A stretch of DNA of 64,000 nucleotides from CALUXS01 sp964547945 (lineage in GTDB: Bacteria > Bacillota_I > Bacilli_A > Acholeplasmatales > Anaeroplasmataceae): NCBI GenBank assembly GCA_964547945.1, contig CAZJPL010000001.1:7151-71150 (forward strand), written 5' to 3'. Of the stretch, positions 45,102 through 53,522 are shown piece by piece; within the stretch, counting starts at the first letter, position 1; the number at the start of each line of letters is the position of its first letter. The notes beneath the pieces are model-generated. The model made no database searches, was not told the DNA's origin, and worked only from the letters and a program-made list of their open reading frames with translations. The translations under genes and the position numbers were made by a program.

Positions 45102-45122
45102 ATTATAACAAAATTTGTTATA
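45102..45122 (-). promoter_or_regulatory. prs promoter -10 overlapped by a palindrome
   Basis: On the minus strand TGTTATAAT is an extended -10 (TATAAT at 45102-45107), with only a weak ATGAAA-like -35. A 17-nt palindrome ATAACAAA-A-TTTGTTAT overlaps it, a possible operator. Confidence 0.5.
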
Positions 45123-45130
45123 TTTTTCAT

Positions 45131-46729
45131 CTAATTTATTATTTTTGTTTGGATAATTAATAAATTATTCATTTTTTCTTTTAATACATCTTTTTTATCT
45201 ATCTCAAAACTATATCTAGTAGGTCCACTACCACTTTGATAAGTTTTTATATTTAAATCTTTTAAACTATTATAAAAAGCTAAATATTTCTCATCTTTTA
45301 AAGCTGGTTTTTCTAAATCATTAAAGATATATTCTTCTAATTTAATTATATTATTGACTTTTAAAGCTTCTAAAATATCTATTGTAGTATCTATCTTATC
45401 TTCAAATAAATAATTATCATAAACACTTTTTGTACTTAAACCAAAATTAGGATTAATAATTAAAATAGGTATATCAAGTTTTATATCTATTAAATCTATT
45501 ATTTCTCCTCTACCTTTACAAGTAGCTAAATTTTGATATAAAGTATAAACATTATCAGATCCTAAAACTTTAGCTAAATCTTCTAGCTCACTTAATTTTT
45601 TATTTAGACAAAATAATCTATTTAAACCTCTAAGAGTAGCCGATGAATCACTACTACCACCGGCTAATCCAGCAGATAAAGGTATATTTTTCTTTAAATA
45701 GATAGTTACTCCTTCACGAATTTTATACTTTTCTTTGAATAATTTAATAGTCTTTAAAATAACATTATCTTCTATATCTATATTAGATATAACTTTATCT
45801 TCTTTTGATTTAATAAATACTAATTCATCAGATAAGTCTATTTTAGCCATTAGACTATTTATATCATGATATCCAGTATTTTTATCTAAAACTCTTAAAC
45901 TTAAATTTATTTTAGCATAAGCTTTCTCATAAATATTACTTAGCTTAAATAATTCATCCGATAAATCTATTATATCTTTAATGCTTAACTCTTCCGCTCT
46001 AGCTGTTAATTTTAATCCTAAATTATTAAAGGCAGTATTTATAATATTACTTTCAAAATTATCTTTAATATTATTAATAATAGTCTTTCTTTTTTGTTTA
46101 AATATTAATTTATTAATATAATAAAAATAATCTTCTGATATAGGTTTATATAATATATCTTTTTTAGTTAGACTAATAACCGCACTTGTTACTTTAGGAA
46201 CAGGATCAAAAGAAGTATTTTTAACTATAAAACATTTCTTAGTATTAAATAAATAATTTAGATATACTGTTAAAGAATTATATTCTTTATTATTAGATAA
46301 ACTAGTATATCTATCAGCTACTTCTTCTTGAACCATGAAGACATACTTATTAATATCTAATTTTTCTTCTATTAACTTAATTAAAATAGCTGTTGTTATA
46401 TAATAAGGTAAGTTACCTATTATATAGACATTACTTACTTGATATTTAGCTATATCAGATTTAATATTAGCTTCTAAAATATCTGATTCTACTACTTCAA
46501 AATTAGGAGTTTTTATATTTTCTCTTAGACTCGCCACACAGTCTCTATCTATTTCATAAGCTAAGACATGTTTAGCCTTTAAAACTAACTCCTTAGTTAA
46601 AGCTCCATATCCCGGACCTATTTCTATAACTAGTGAATCTTCAAGTAAATCTAGTTCATCTACTATTTTATTTATAATATTCTTATCAATTAAAAAATTT
46701 TGACCAAATCTTTTTTTAGCTTTTATCAT
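45131..46729 (-). CDS. ksgA-ispE: Fusion of 16S rRNA dimethyladenosine transferase (KsgA) and CDP-ME kinase (IspE)
   Basis: One 532-codon frame. Residues 1-264 are KsgA/RsmA: KRFGQNFLID, SAM motif EIGPGYGALT (36-45) and catalytic NLPY (106-109); this domain dimethylates A1518/A1519 of 16S rRNA. Residues 267-532 are IspE, the GHMP kinase of the MEP isoprenoid pathway: YAKINLSLRV (271-280), IPLSAGLAGGSSDSSA (349-364). The usual D-V-P segment after GSD (391-392) reads D-N-V, an oddity, although the Asp is kept. No stop, frameshift or linker separates them. Upstream rnmV overlaps by 14 bp, matching the rnmV-ksgA-ispE order of Bacilli, so fusion by loss of the intergenic stop is a simple origin. 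Confidence 0.9.
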   Translation of the reverse strand: MIKAKKRFGQNFLIDKNIINKIVDELDLLEDSLVIEIGPGYGALTKELVLKAKHVLAYEIDRDCVASLRENIKTPNFEVVESDILEANIKSDIAKYQVSNVYIIGNLPYYITTAILIKLIEEKLDINKYVFMVQEEVADRYTSLSNNKEYNSLTVYLNYLFNTKKCFIVKNTSFDPVPKVTSAVISLTKKDILYKPISEDYFYYINKLIFKQKRKTIINNIKDNFESNIINTAFNNLGLKLTARAEELSIKDIIDLSDELFKLSNIYEKAYAKINLSLRVLDKNTGYHDINSLMAKIDLSDELVFIKSKEDKVISNIDIEDNVILKTIKLFKEKYKIREGVTIYLKKNIPLSAGLAGGSSDSSATLRGLNRLFCLNKKLSELEDLAKVLGSDNVYTLYQNLATCKGRGEIIDLIDIKLDIPILIINPNFGLSTKSVYDNYLFEDKIDTTIDILEALKVNNIIKLEEYIFNDLEKPALKDEKYLAFYNSLKDLNIKTYQSGSGPTRYSFEIDKKDVLKEKMNNLLIIQTKIIN

Positions 46730-47252
46730 ATTCTTCTACCAATTTTAAAACTGTATTATATCCTATATTAAAACTATTTAATCTATTGATTAAAGTCTTA
46801 GTATTAGGACTTCCTATATTTAATTTATTTGAGATATATTCTCTTCTTGATTTAGAATTTATATCACTGCTTAATTTTAACTCTATTAATTTATTTAAAT
46901 CCCAAAACTTATTATTTTGTGTAGGTTCTAAAATATCCTTTAATAAAGCCTTTAAATCTTCTATATCAGCGTGTTCTACTCCTACTTTTTTATTGTTTTT
47001 AGATTTACAAAATTCATTTTTTATAAAGATATGATTTGCGTTAGGACATACTTCAGTTATCTTTTTCCTTATTCTTTCACCTGGATAATCAGGATCAGTA
47101 AATACTATTATTCTATTATTTTTACTATATTCCTTTAATAAATTAAGAGTCTTATCACTTATTTCACTACCATTAGTAGTAATAATTAAACCAGAAAATA
47201 TATCTTTTAATCTAGCATAATCATGTCTACCTTCAACTACTAATATATCCAT
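46716..47252 (-). CDS. rnmV: Ribonuclease M5 (5S rRNA maturation)
   Basis: A 178-residue TOPRIM-fold nuclease finishing both ends of 5S rRNA. ILVVEGRHDYARLKD holds the catalytic Glu, FTDPDYPGERIRKKI the DxD motif, and GVEHADIEDLKALLKD is typical of the family. Start at 47252 (MDILVVEG) is preferred over the upstream TTG because GAGGG lies directly before it. It overlaps ksgA-ispE and follows the HD-domain gene. Confidence 0.92.
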   Translation of the reverse strand: MDILVVEGRHDYARLKDIFSGLIITTNGSEISDKTLNLLKEYSKNNRIIVFTDPDYPGERIRKKITEVCPNANHIFIKNEFCKSKNNKKVGVEHADIEDLKALLKDILEPTQNNKFWDLNKLIELKLSSDINSKSRREYISNKLNIGSPNTKTLINRLNSFNIGYNTVLKLVEEYDKS

Positions 47253-47253
47253 A

Positions 47254-48441
47254 TTAGCCCTCAAAATAATATATCCTTCTTACTTCTTTATAAGATGATT
47301 GAGCTAAGGTATTAATAAGTTTAGAATAATCTTCTAAATTAATTATTTTATTATTAGGTAATAATATCTTAATACTATCATCACCCTTACTTATTAAATA
47401 AGCTACAGCTGATACACTAGATTCATAATAGTAATATCTATTTTTATTTATTTTTAGTTTATTAATATCAACAAATCCATCTAATTCTACATAATTAAAT
47501 AAACGTCTTTCTTCTAAGGCATTAGAAAATTTATTTAATATTTCGTCATCACTTTTAACTAATTGTTTAATAAACCCATTTACATAAGAATCATCTATTT
47601 CTATGTAACTTTCTATATCATTAGAATCTTTTATAACATTTAAAAAGTCTTCTATATTAGCTTTTATTTTAACATTTTCTTTAACTAAATCCTTTATTCT
47701 TAAATAAATAGTTTCAAGTAAAAGTTCATAAGCTCTAGCTGCAGGATGATAATATACCTGAAAATACATGTGATATCTACTCATCAAATATGACTCAACT
47801 GAATGAAGACCAGAAGCTCTAATAAGTACACCATCTTTTGTCACTATTAAAGATCTTAATAATCTATATCTATCAATAGTTCCATAAGTAGCTCCTGTAA
47901 AATAAGCATCTCTAGTTAAATAATCTAGTCTATCAACATCTAATTGACTAGATATTAGCTTTTCTATTATTTTATATTTTGATTTTTTTCTAATAATATT
48001 AGCTATATCTGTAGGTTTTATTTGATATTCTACTAAAATATTATAAATATCACCATAAGGATAAGTAATAATTCTCGCTGTCATTTCTTCATGACTTACA
48101 TCTAATATATTTTCAAAAGCATGTGAATACGGACCATGTCCTACATCATGTAATAAGGCTGATATTAAAAAAAGTACTTGTTCATATTCGTTTAAATTTT
48201 CTTTTGCTCCCTCAACTTCATCTAATACCATCTTAGCCATTTGATAAGTTCCTAAAGCGTGACAAAAACGAGAATGTTCAGCTGTTTGAAACACCATACA
48301 AACACCACTTAATTGTCTAATTCTTCTCAATCTTTGAACTTCTTTACTATCTATTAACTTAGCTATTACTTCTAATTCTACTTCTATATACCCATATAAA
48401 GGATCTCTAAAAACTTTTTTTCTTGGTAGTTTATTAAACAT
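47254..48441 (-). CDS. HD-domain phosphohydrolase (YwfO-like, dNTPase-related)
   Basis: A 395-residue cytoplasmic protein. The HD metal ligands are HSRFCHALGTYQMA, ALLHDVGHGPYSHAFE and DVDRLDYLTRDAYFTGA, the classical dGTPase/SAMHD-like series. Family members hydrolyse dNTPs to deoxynucleosides. It is the promoter-proximal gene of an operon with rnmV and ksgA-ispE. Confidence 0.88.
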   Translation of the reverse strand: MFNKLPRKKVFRDPLYGYIEVELEVIAKLIDSKEVQRLRRIRQLSGVCMVFQTAEHSRFCHALGTYQMAKMVLDEVEGAKENLNEYEQVLFLISALLHDVGHGPYSHAFENILDVSHEEMTARIITYPYGDIYNILVEYQIKPTDIANIIRKKSKYKIIEKLISSQLDVDRLDYLTRDAYFTGATYGTIDRYRLLRSLIVTKDGVLIRASGLHSVESYLMSRYHMYFQVYYHPAARAYELLLETIYLRIKDLVKENVKIKANIEDFLNVIKDSNDIESYIEIDDSYVNGFIKQLVKSDDEILNKFSNALEERRLFNYVELDGFVDINKLKINKNRYYYYESSVSAVAYLISKGDDSIKILLPNNKIINLEDYSKLINTLAQSSYKEVRRIYYFEG

Positions 48442-48586
48442 TTTCTATTTCCTTTCATTCGTTTTAATTATACCTTAACACACTAAAACTTACAATGTAA
48501 TATAAATAATTAAAAACTTAGATAGTTATTTAATAAACAAATTGAAAAATTATGATTGTTAATCTATATTTTTATATATCTATTTC

Positions 48587-48615
48587 TTGATTTCCTCCAA
48601 ATAGTTTTGTAAAAT
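48587..48615 (+). promoter_or_regulatory. Promoter of the AbiE-type toxin-antitoxin operon
   Basis: TTGATT (48587-48592) and TAAAAT (48610-48615) are spaced 17 bp, giving a very short leader before the ATG at 48636. Confidence 0.75.
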
Positions 48616-48634
48616 AAAGGTAATTGGAGGAAAT
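48590..48634. repeat. 11-bp perfect inverted repeat (likely operator) over the AbiE promoter and ribosome site
   Basis: ATTTCCTCCAA (48590-48600) lies between the -35 and -10, and TTGGAGGAAAT (48624-48634) covers the Shine-Dalgarno. The predicted transcript starts between the arms, so a hairpin could not form in the mRNA; binding at the DNA level is implied. AbiEi antitoxins are known to autoregulate through promoter inverted repeats. Confidence 0.75.
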
Positions 48635-48635
48635 T

Positions 48636-49229
48636 ATGATTTTAACTATAGACCATTTAGCTTTAATTTATAAAGATTATACTGATTTAGCTGGTAAAAT
48701 AAGAAGAGAAATTAAAAATGGCAATCTAATTAAAATATCAAGAGGAATATATGAAAATAATAAAAATACTGATGGTAAATACTTAGCTTCATATATTTAT
48801 GGCCCTTCTTATCTATCTTTTGATTATGTATTATCCTTATATAACTTAATACCAGAAAGTGTTCGTATCTATACTTCTGCCACCTACGCTAAAAATAGAA
48901 CTAAAAAGTATAAAAATTATTTTGGTACTTATTTATATAGAGATATTCCTAAAACAGTATATAGTTTAGGAGTAAATATTTATATAGAAAACGGATATTC
49001 TTATCAATTAGCTAGTCCGGAAAAAGCCTTGTGTGATAAGTTATATATTATGAGTCCTGTAACTTCTATCAAAGATATAAAAGATATGTTATTTGAAGAT
49101 TTAAGAATATATGATGAAAGTTTTTGGAAATTAGATACTAATTTCATTTGTCAAATTGCTGATTTATATCATTCTAATAATTTAAAATATTTAAAAAAGT
49201 ATATATTATCTGTAAGAGGTGAATCATGA
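48636..49229 (+). CDS. abiEi: AbiEi-type antitoxin / transcriptional autoregulator
   Basis: A 197-residue protein. The N-terminal winged-helix domain (LALIYKDYTDLAGKIRREIKNGNLIKISRG) is followed by the AbiEi C-terminal region (YLSFDYVLSLYNLIPES, SPEKALCDKLY). In type IV systems it represses the operon and counteracts the nucleotidyltransferase toxin. Start at 48636 follows TTGGAGGAA closely and avoids the TTG at 48624. The stop overlaps the toxin start by 4 bp (ATGA). Plus orientation against the surrounding minus-strand genes suggests horizontal acquisition. Confidence 0.85.
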   Translation: MILTIDHLALIYKDYTDLAGKIRREIKNGNLIKISRGIYENNKNTDGKYLASYIYGPSYLSFDYVLSLYNLIPESVRIYTSATYAKNRTKKYKNYFGTYLYRDIPKTVYSLGVNIYIENGYSYQLASPEKALCDKLYIMSPVTSIKDIKDMLFEDLRIYDESFWKLDTNFICQIADLYHSNNLKYLKKYILSVRGES

Positions 49230-50083
49230 ATTCAATATTAACCCAAATGATATCTAAATATAACACTACTTCTTTAACAGACAAACGTAATGTTTTAAAA
49301 GAAGTTGTCCAAGAAATAGCCTTGTGTGGTTTAGCTAGGACTGATTTTTTTAAAGAAGCTGCTTTTTATGGTGGGACAGCTTTAAGAATATTTCATAGTT
49401 TAGATAGATTTTCTGAAGATTTGGATTTTTCATTAAAAGAGCCTAATACCAACTTTGATTTAAGTAAGTATTTTTATTCTATTGAAAAAGAACTATCTTA
49501 TCTTGGATTAAATTTTTCAGTAAAAGAAAAAGAAAAAACATCTGATTCAAATATTAAATCTGCTTTTTTAAAAGGTAATACTAAAGAACATATATTAAAT
49601 ATATACGGAGATATACAAAATACCATACATCCAAATGAAATTATAACTATTAAATTCGAATTAGATGTAAATCCTCCAAAAGATGCTAACTTTGAAAGAA
49701 AATTTGGACTTCTTCCATCTCCATATGAAGTTTGTCTATATGACCTGCCAAGCTTATTTGCTGGTAAAATACATGCTGTTTTATGTCGTTCTTGGAAAAA
49801 TAGAATAAAAGGTAGAGATTTATATGACTATATATTTTATATATCTCGTAATATAAAAGTTAATCTATCTCATTTAAAAGCTAGATTAGTAGATTCTAAT
49901 GCTATAGATAAAGATTTTGATTTAAATAGAGATAGTTTAATAAATTTATTAAATACTAGATTTCTAAATATAGATTATGAATTAGCTAAGAAAGATGTAT
50001 TACCTTATATTAATGAAAATTATCCTTTAAATTTATGGAGAGCAGAGTTCTTCATTGAAATAACTAAAAATCTAAATATTTAG
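49226..50083 (+). CDS. abiEii: AbiEii/AbiGii-type nucleotidyltransferase toxin
   Basis: A 285-residue protein with the family's motifs: FYGGTALRIFHSLDRFSEDLDFSL (glycine loop and metal-binding acidic residues), IKFELDVNPP, and LFAGKIHAVLCRSWKNRIKGRDLYDYIFY near residue 185. Such enzymes transfer nucleotides, in some cases to tRNA acceptor ends, and arrest growth until neutralised; several give phage-abortive infection. All recognisable catalytic residues are present. It is translationally coupled to the antitoxin. Confidence 0.9.
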   Translation: MNSILTQMISKYNTTSLTDKRNVLKEVVQEIALCGLARTDFFKEAAFYGGTALRIFHSLDRFSEDLDFSLKEPNTNFDLSKYFYSIEKELSYLGLNFSVKEKEKTSDSNIKSAFLKGNTKEHILNIYGDIQNTIHPNEIITIKFELDVNPPKDANFERKFGLLPSPYEVCLYDLPSLFAGKIHAVLCRSWKNRIKGRDLYDYIFYISRNIKVNLSHLKARLVDSNAIDKDFDLNRDSLINLLNTRFLNIDYELAKKDVLPYINENYPLNLWRAEFFIEITKNLNI

Positions 50084-50128
50084 CTAAAAATAATCTTAAA
50101 ATTATTTCATATATTACTTAAAAAGTGA

Positions 50129-50134
50129 TATAAT
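50129..50134 (+). promoter_or_regulatory. -10 element of the PduL gene
   Basis: A perfect TATAAT lies 27 bp before the ATG at 50161. The -35 (TTTCAT/TTCATA at 17-18 bp) is weak. Confidence 0.55.
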
Positions 50135-50160
50135 AAAGTCGAAAAGTGAGGAAAAAAGAT

Positions 50161-50733
50161 ATGAAAAAAATTTTAATTGAAACAAGTGCTAGACACGTTC
50201 ATGTTACTAGTGAAACATTAAAAGTATTATTTGGACCTGAAGGTACATTAGAAGTTAAGAAAATGTTATCTCAACCAGGACAATTCGCAAGTGATAAAAA
50301 AGTTAAAGTAGTTGGTCCTAAAGGTGAATTAAATTGTTCTATTTTAGGTCCTGAAAGAAAACAAGATCAAGTAGAATTATCATTCACTGATTGCCGTACT
50401 ATCGGTGTTACTGCCCCAGTTAGAGAATCAGGAGATGTAGCTGGTAGTGCTCCTTGTAAATTAGTTGGTCCTTGTGGAGAAGTTGAATTAACTGAAGGCG
50501 TAATAGTTGCTAAAAGACATATCCATATGACACCTGAAGATGCTGAGGAATTCGGCGTTAAAAATGGTGATATAGTTGGTGTAAAAGTATTAAATGAAAC
50601 TGGTAGAAAACTAGTATTTGAAGACACAGTAGTTAGAGTATCTAGTAGTTATGCTTTAGCTATGCACATTGATACTGATGAATCTAATGCTGGTTGTTTA
50701 GCTGGTGAAATTTGGGGCGAATTAATCAAATAA
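50161..50733 (+). CDS. pduL: PduL-type phosphate acyltransferase (phosphotransacetylase)
   Basis: A 190-residue PduL/PTAC-family enzyme swapping CoA and phosphate on acetyl or propionyl groups. The two tandem beta-barrel halves each carry the metal-binding His motif: SARHVHVT near the start and KRHIHMTPEDAEEFG in the middle; QPGQFASDKKV and TDCRTIGV are typical. There is no N-terminal encapsulation peptide and no microcompartment gene nearby, so it is likely a cytosolic replacement for Pta. With acetate kinase it would turn PFL-derived acetyl-CoA into acetate and ATP. The start is at 50161, 9 nt after GAGGA; the GTG at 50146 is unlikely. Confidence 0.9.
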   Translation: MKKILIETSARHVHVTSETLKVLFGPEGTLEVKKMLSQPGQFASDKKVKVVGPKGELNCSILGPERKQDQVELSFTDCRTIGVTAPVRESGDVAGSAPCKLVGPCGEVELTEGVIVAKRHIHMTPEDAEEFGVKNGDIVGVKVLNETGRKLVFEDTVVRVSSSYALAMHIDTDESNAGCLAGEIWGELIK

Positions 50734-50741
50734 TTTATATA

Positions 50742-50768
50742 AAAAAACGGCTATTTCTAGCCGTTTTT
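50742..50768. terminator. Bidirectional terminator between pduL and the sensor kinase gene
   Basis: AAAAAACGGCTA-TTTC-TAGCCGTTTTTT has a GC core with A/T tracts on both sides, and lies between two converging genes. Confidence 0.9.
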
Positions 50769-50769
50769 T

Positions 50770-52080
50770 TTATTTCTCTTTAGATATTACAAATGATACT
50801 CCACCTTGTGGTTCATTAAAAATTTTTAATGTTAAGTCAAAGAAATCTAAAGTTTTCTTAACTATACTCATACCTAAACCAAACTCACCTTTAGAACCTT
50901 TTTCATATGGTTTAAAATTAGAATTTAAGAATTTTTCTTCTATTGGTTCACCATCATTATAAATAGTAAGTTTGTTTTCTTTAGTTTCAATATAAATAAC
51001 ACTTTTAGCATATCTTAAAGCATTATCAATAATATTTTCTATTACTGTAATATAATTTTCTTTATAGCCTTGGAATACACAAGGTTCTAATTTTAAATCG
51101 AATTTAATTGTTGTTTTAACTTTATGTAATTGTACTATATCTTTACATAAAACATCTATTTCAACATCTTCAAATGGTCTATCTTTAGTTAAATATTCTA
51201 ATTTATTATATTCTAATAATTGACTAACTTTATCCTTTAAGATATCCGTTTGTTTACTTATAACAATAGCCTCTTTAGGATCTATTACATTATCAATTAT
51301 AGCTTCAGCGTAATTCTTAATAACTGAAATAGGAGTTTTAAAGTCATGACTTACATTTTGCAACATTTCACGTTTAGTAGTTTCAGAATTTTTAATTTCT
51401 TCTCTCATAATCTCTATCGACTCAGATAACTCTCTAATCTCGTCATCCCCGTCATCTAGATATTCTACTTCATACTTTTCTTTATTCATATTAGAGATAT
51501 GATCTTGTAATTTTCTTAATCTCTTAGTTAATCTATATACCCAAATAGTCATAATAACAGCTAGTAATAATAAAACTATGACAACTACTAAAATTATACT
51601 TAAAAATATTCTTCTAATAAAATAATCATTATATGTATTATCTACTAAAACTATTATAAAGTTACCAGTATCTAAATCTATATCATAAGAATAATAAATA
51701 GTTTCCCCTAATTCCGTTTCATATTCACCATCTGCTTCATCTACCATTTTAAGAAGATTAATTATATCTGTTTCAGATAATTCTATAGATTCTATACTTT
51801 GATATGTTATAGTAATTTGATTTTTATCATAATAACCTTGAATAACACCAAAGTTTTCCATATTAGAATTTGTTAAATTTATTTGAACTCCTTGTTTCCA
51901 TTCAAATGAAGTTAAATTGATATAATTTTGGAGACGGTAATAAGTTTCCTCTGTTCCTAAAACATTTAAAGAATAACTTGTTGTTATGGCCATGAAGGAA
52001 AATAATATAATTACACAAGAAAAGAATAACAAAAACATCTTAGATGTTATGCTTCTTTTTAATTTATTAGTTTTTACCAT
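50770..52080 (-). CDS. Membrane sensor histidine kinase
   Basis: A 436-residue sensor with two membrane helices (about residues 12-32 and 160-182) enclosing an extracytoplasmic domain of about 125 residues, followed by a HAMP-like linker. The H-box is NVSHDFKTPISVIKNYAEAI, the N-box NIIDNALRYAKS and the G-box GSKGEFGLGMSIVKK. It overlaps its response regulator by 7 bp. The signal sensed is not indicated. Overall layout resembles YycG/PhoR-type kinases but without a PAS domain. Confidence 0.88.
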   Translation of the reverse strand: MVKTNKLKRSITSKMFLLFFSCVIILFSFMAITTSYSLNVLGTEETYYRLQNYINLTSFEWKQGVQINLTNSNMENFGVIQGYYDKNQITITYQSIESIELSETDIINLLKMVDEADGEYETELGETIYYSYDIDLDTGNFIIVLVDNTYNDYFIRRIFLSIILVVVIVLLLLAVIMTIWVYRLTKRLRKLQDHISNMNKEKYEVEYLDDGDDEIRELSESIEIMREEIKNSETTKREMLQNVSHDFKTPISVIKNYAEAIIDNVIDPKEAIVISKQTDILKDKVSQLLEYNKLEYLTKDRPFEDVEIDVLCKDIVQLHKVKTTIKFDLKLEPCVFQGYKENYITVIENIIDNALRYAKSVIYIETKENKLTIYNDGEPIEEKFLNSNFKPYEKGSKGEFGLGMSIVKKTLDFFDLTLKIFNEPQGGVSFVISKEK

Positions 52081-52748
52081 AATAAGCGATAACCATAACC
52101 ATAAATAGTTTCAACATTAATTTTAGGCATTTTAGCTCTTAATCTTCTTAATAAATCATCAACTACTCTATCAGAACCAAAATATTCATTGCCCCAAACA
52201 TGTTCAATTATTTGTTCTCTAGATAAAGCTTTATTTTTATTATTTATTAAAAAACATAATAAATCATATTCTTTAGATGTTAATACTACAACATCATCAC
52301 CTTCAGCAAATACTCTTCTTTTTTCTAAATCTATTTCATAATCTTCATATTTAATTATATTAGTAGAACGATCATGATAACATCTTTCAAGTATTTTCTT
52401 AACTCTTAACATTAATTCTCTCATGTTATATGGTTTAGATAAGTAATCATCAGAACCTAATTCTAAACCCATAATCTTATCAATATCTTGATCTCTAGCT
52501 GATGTAAATATTACAGGAACATCTGCATTTACATCTTTTATTTTTCTTATTAAATCATATCCTGATACCTCACCAGGTAACATGATATCTAATATCCATA
52601 AATGAAAATCTTCTTCAGCATTATCAAGTGATTCTATAGCTTCTTCACCACTACTAAATATTTTATATTTATATCCTTCTGTTTCTAAATATTTAGTTAT
52701 TAAGTTTGCTAAATTTTGTTCATCTTCTACAATAGCTATATAATACAT
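52074..52748 (-). CDS. OmpR/PhoB-family response regulator
   Basis: A 224-residue regulator. The receiver domain has the acidic pocket IVEDEQN, phospho-acceptor Asp in LWILDIMLPG (about residue 53), Thr-type FTSARD and Lys in YLSKPYN. The C-terminal winged-helix DNA-binding domain has LTSKEYDLLCFLINN and GSDRVVDDLLRRLRAKM. First gene of the two-component pair, with AGGAGG before the ATG and the promoter at 52779-52808. Confidence 0.93.
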   Translation of the reverse strand: MYYIAIVEDEQNLANLITKYLETEGYKYKIFSSGEEAIESLDNAEEDFHLWILDIMLPGEVSGYDLIRKIKDVNADVPVIFTSARDQDIDKIMGLELGSDDYLSKPYNMRELMLRVKKILERCYHDRSTNIIKYEDYEIDLEKRRVFAEGDDVVVLTSKEYDLLCFLINNKNKALSREQIIEHVWGNEYFGSDRVVDDLLRRLRAKMPKINVETIYGYGYRLLW

Positions 52749-52778
52749 AAGACCTCCTTATATCGCTTTTTTATCTAT

Positions 52779-52808
52779 ATTATACTCTATAATAGTGATA
52801 AAGGACAA
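52779..52808 (-). promoter_or_regulatory. Promoter of the two-component operon
   Basis: On the minus strand TTGTCC (52803-52808) and TATAAT (52779-52784) are spaced 18 bp. The -35 lies in the 3' arm of the preceding terminator-like hairpin. Confidence 0.6.
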
Positions 52809-52826
52809 CTTAAAAAGTTGTCCTTT
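52800..52826 (-). terminator. Hairpin downstream of rpoE (second of two)
   Basis: AAAGGACAACTT and AAGTTGTCCTTT form a 12-bp perfect stem with a 3-nt loop. The U-tract is short (TTTATC), so it may be a weak or bidirectional terminator. Confidence 0.6.
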
Positions 52827-52852
52827 ATCTGGGAGAGTTATAGTTTGCTTAT

Positions 52853-52893
52853 GAAAAAGATATCTATCATTATATTAAGGGAGAGTGATAGAT
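52853..52893 (-). terminator. Terminator of rpoE (first of two)
   Basis: On the minus strand ATCTATCA and TGATAGAT pair across a 16-nt loop and are followed by ATCTTTTTC. The stretch to the rpoE stop holds nothing else recognisable. Confidence 0.6.
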
Positions 52894-52978
52894 AATGTAA
52901 TCTAACCGATTACAACACGTATTCTAACATATAAATTACGCTAAATTATGGGATTTTTGTGGGAAATTATGTAAAAAT

Positions 52979-53494
52979 TTAATTATCGTCATACATGTCT
53001 TCGAAATCATCCATGTAATCATTATACTTGTCTTCATCGAAGTCATCATCTTCTTCATGATAAGAACCAATTAATTCCTCATCACTATCTTCTATATCAT
53101 CGTCTTCTTCGTAATCTTCTTCATTATCATAATCGATATCATATACATCATATTCATCTGAAGATTCAGTATCTTCTTCAAGATCTTCTTCAAATTTAAG
53201 ACCTTCGTAATCTTCTTCAACTTCATCTTCAGTACTATTATATTCAGCACCATCACGATCAAATAATTCTAATGATTGTCTTTCTTTTAAGTCCCATTCT
53301 TCATCGCCTAAATAAACAAATAAAGAGCTAGTTGTTATATCTAAATATAATTGCGTTTTATAATCAATATCTTCAGTAGATATTGATTTTGCAGCTAAGG
53401 TTTGATTCATTAAATCTTGGATTTTCATCTTACCTTGTTCTTTTAAAATAGCAACCGCAATATCTAACATTGACAAGTTTTGGTAATTTTGCAT
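52979..53494 (-). CDS. rpoE: RNA polymerase delta subunit
   Basis: A 171-residue protein with the N-terminal HARE-HTH domain (residues 1-75: MLDIAVAILKEQGKMKIQDL, SLFVYLGDEEWDLKERQS) and a disordered, very acidic Asp/Glu tail of about 90 residues. This two-part design is specific to Firmicute delta, which speeds RNA polymerase recycling and removes it from DNA. Its presence supports the Bacilli-like affiliation. It lies downstream of dnaX-ybaB-recR. Confidence 0.93.
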   Translation of the reverse strand: MQNYQNLSMLDIAVAILKEQGKMKIQDLMNQTLAAKSISTEDIDYKTQLYLDITTSSLFVYLGDEEWDLKERQSLELFDRDGAEYNSTEDEVEEDYEGLKFEEDLEEDTESSDEYDVYDIDYDNEEDYEEDDDIEDSDEELIGSYHEEDDDFDEDKYNDYMDDFEDMYDDN

Positions 53495-53522
53495 TATTAT
53501 CCCTCCGATAATCTATGGTATT

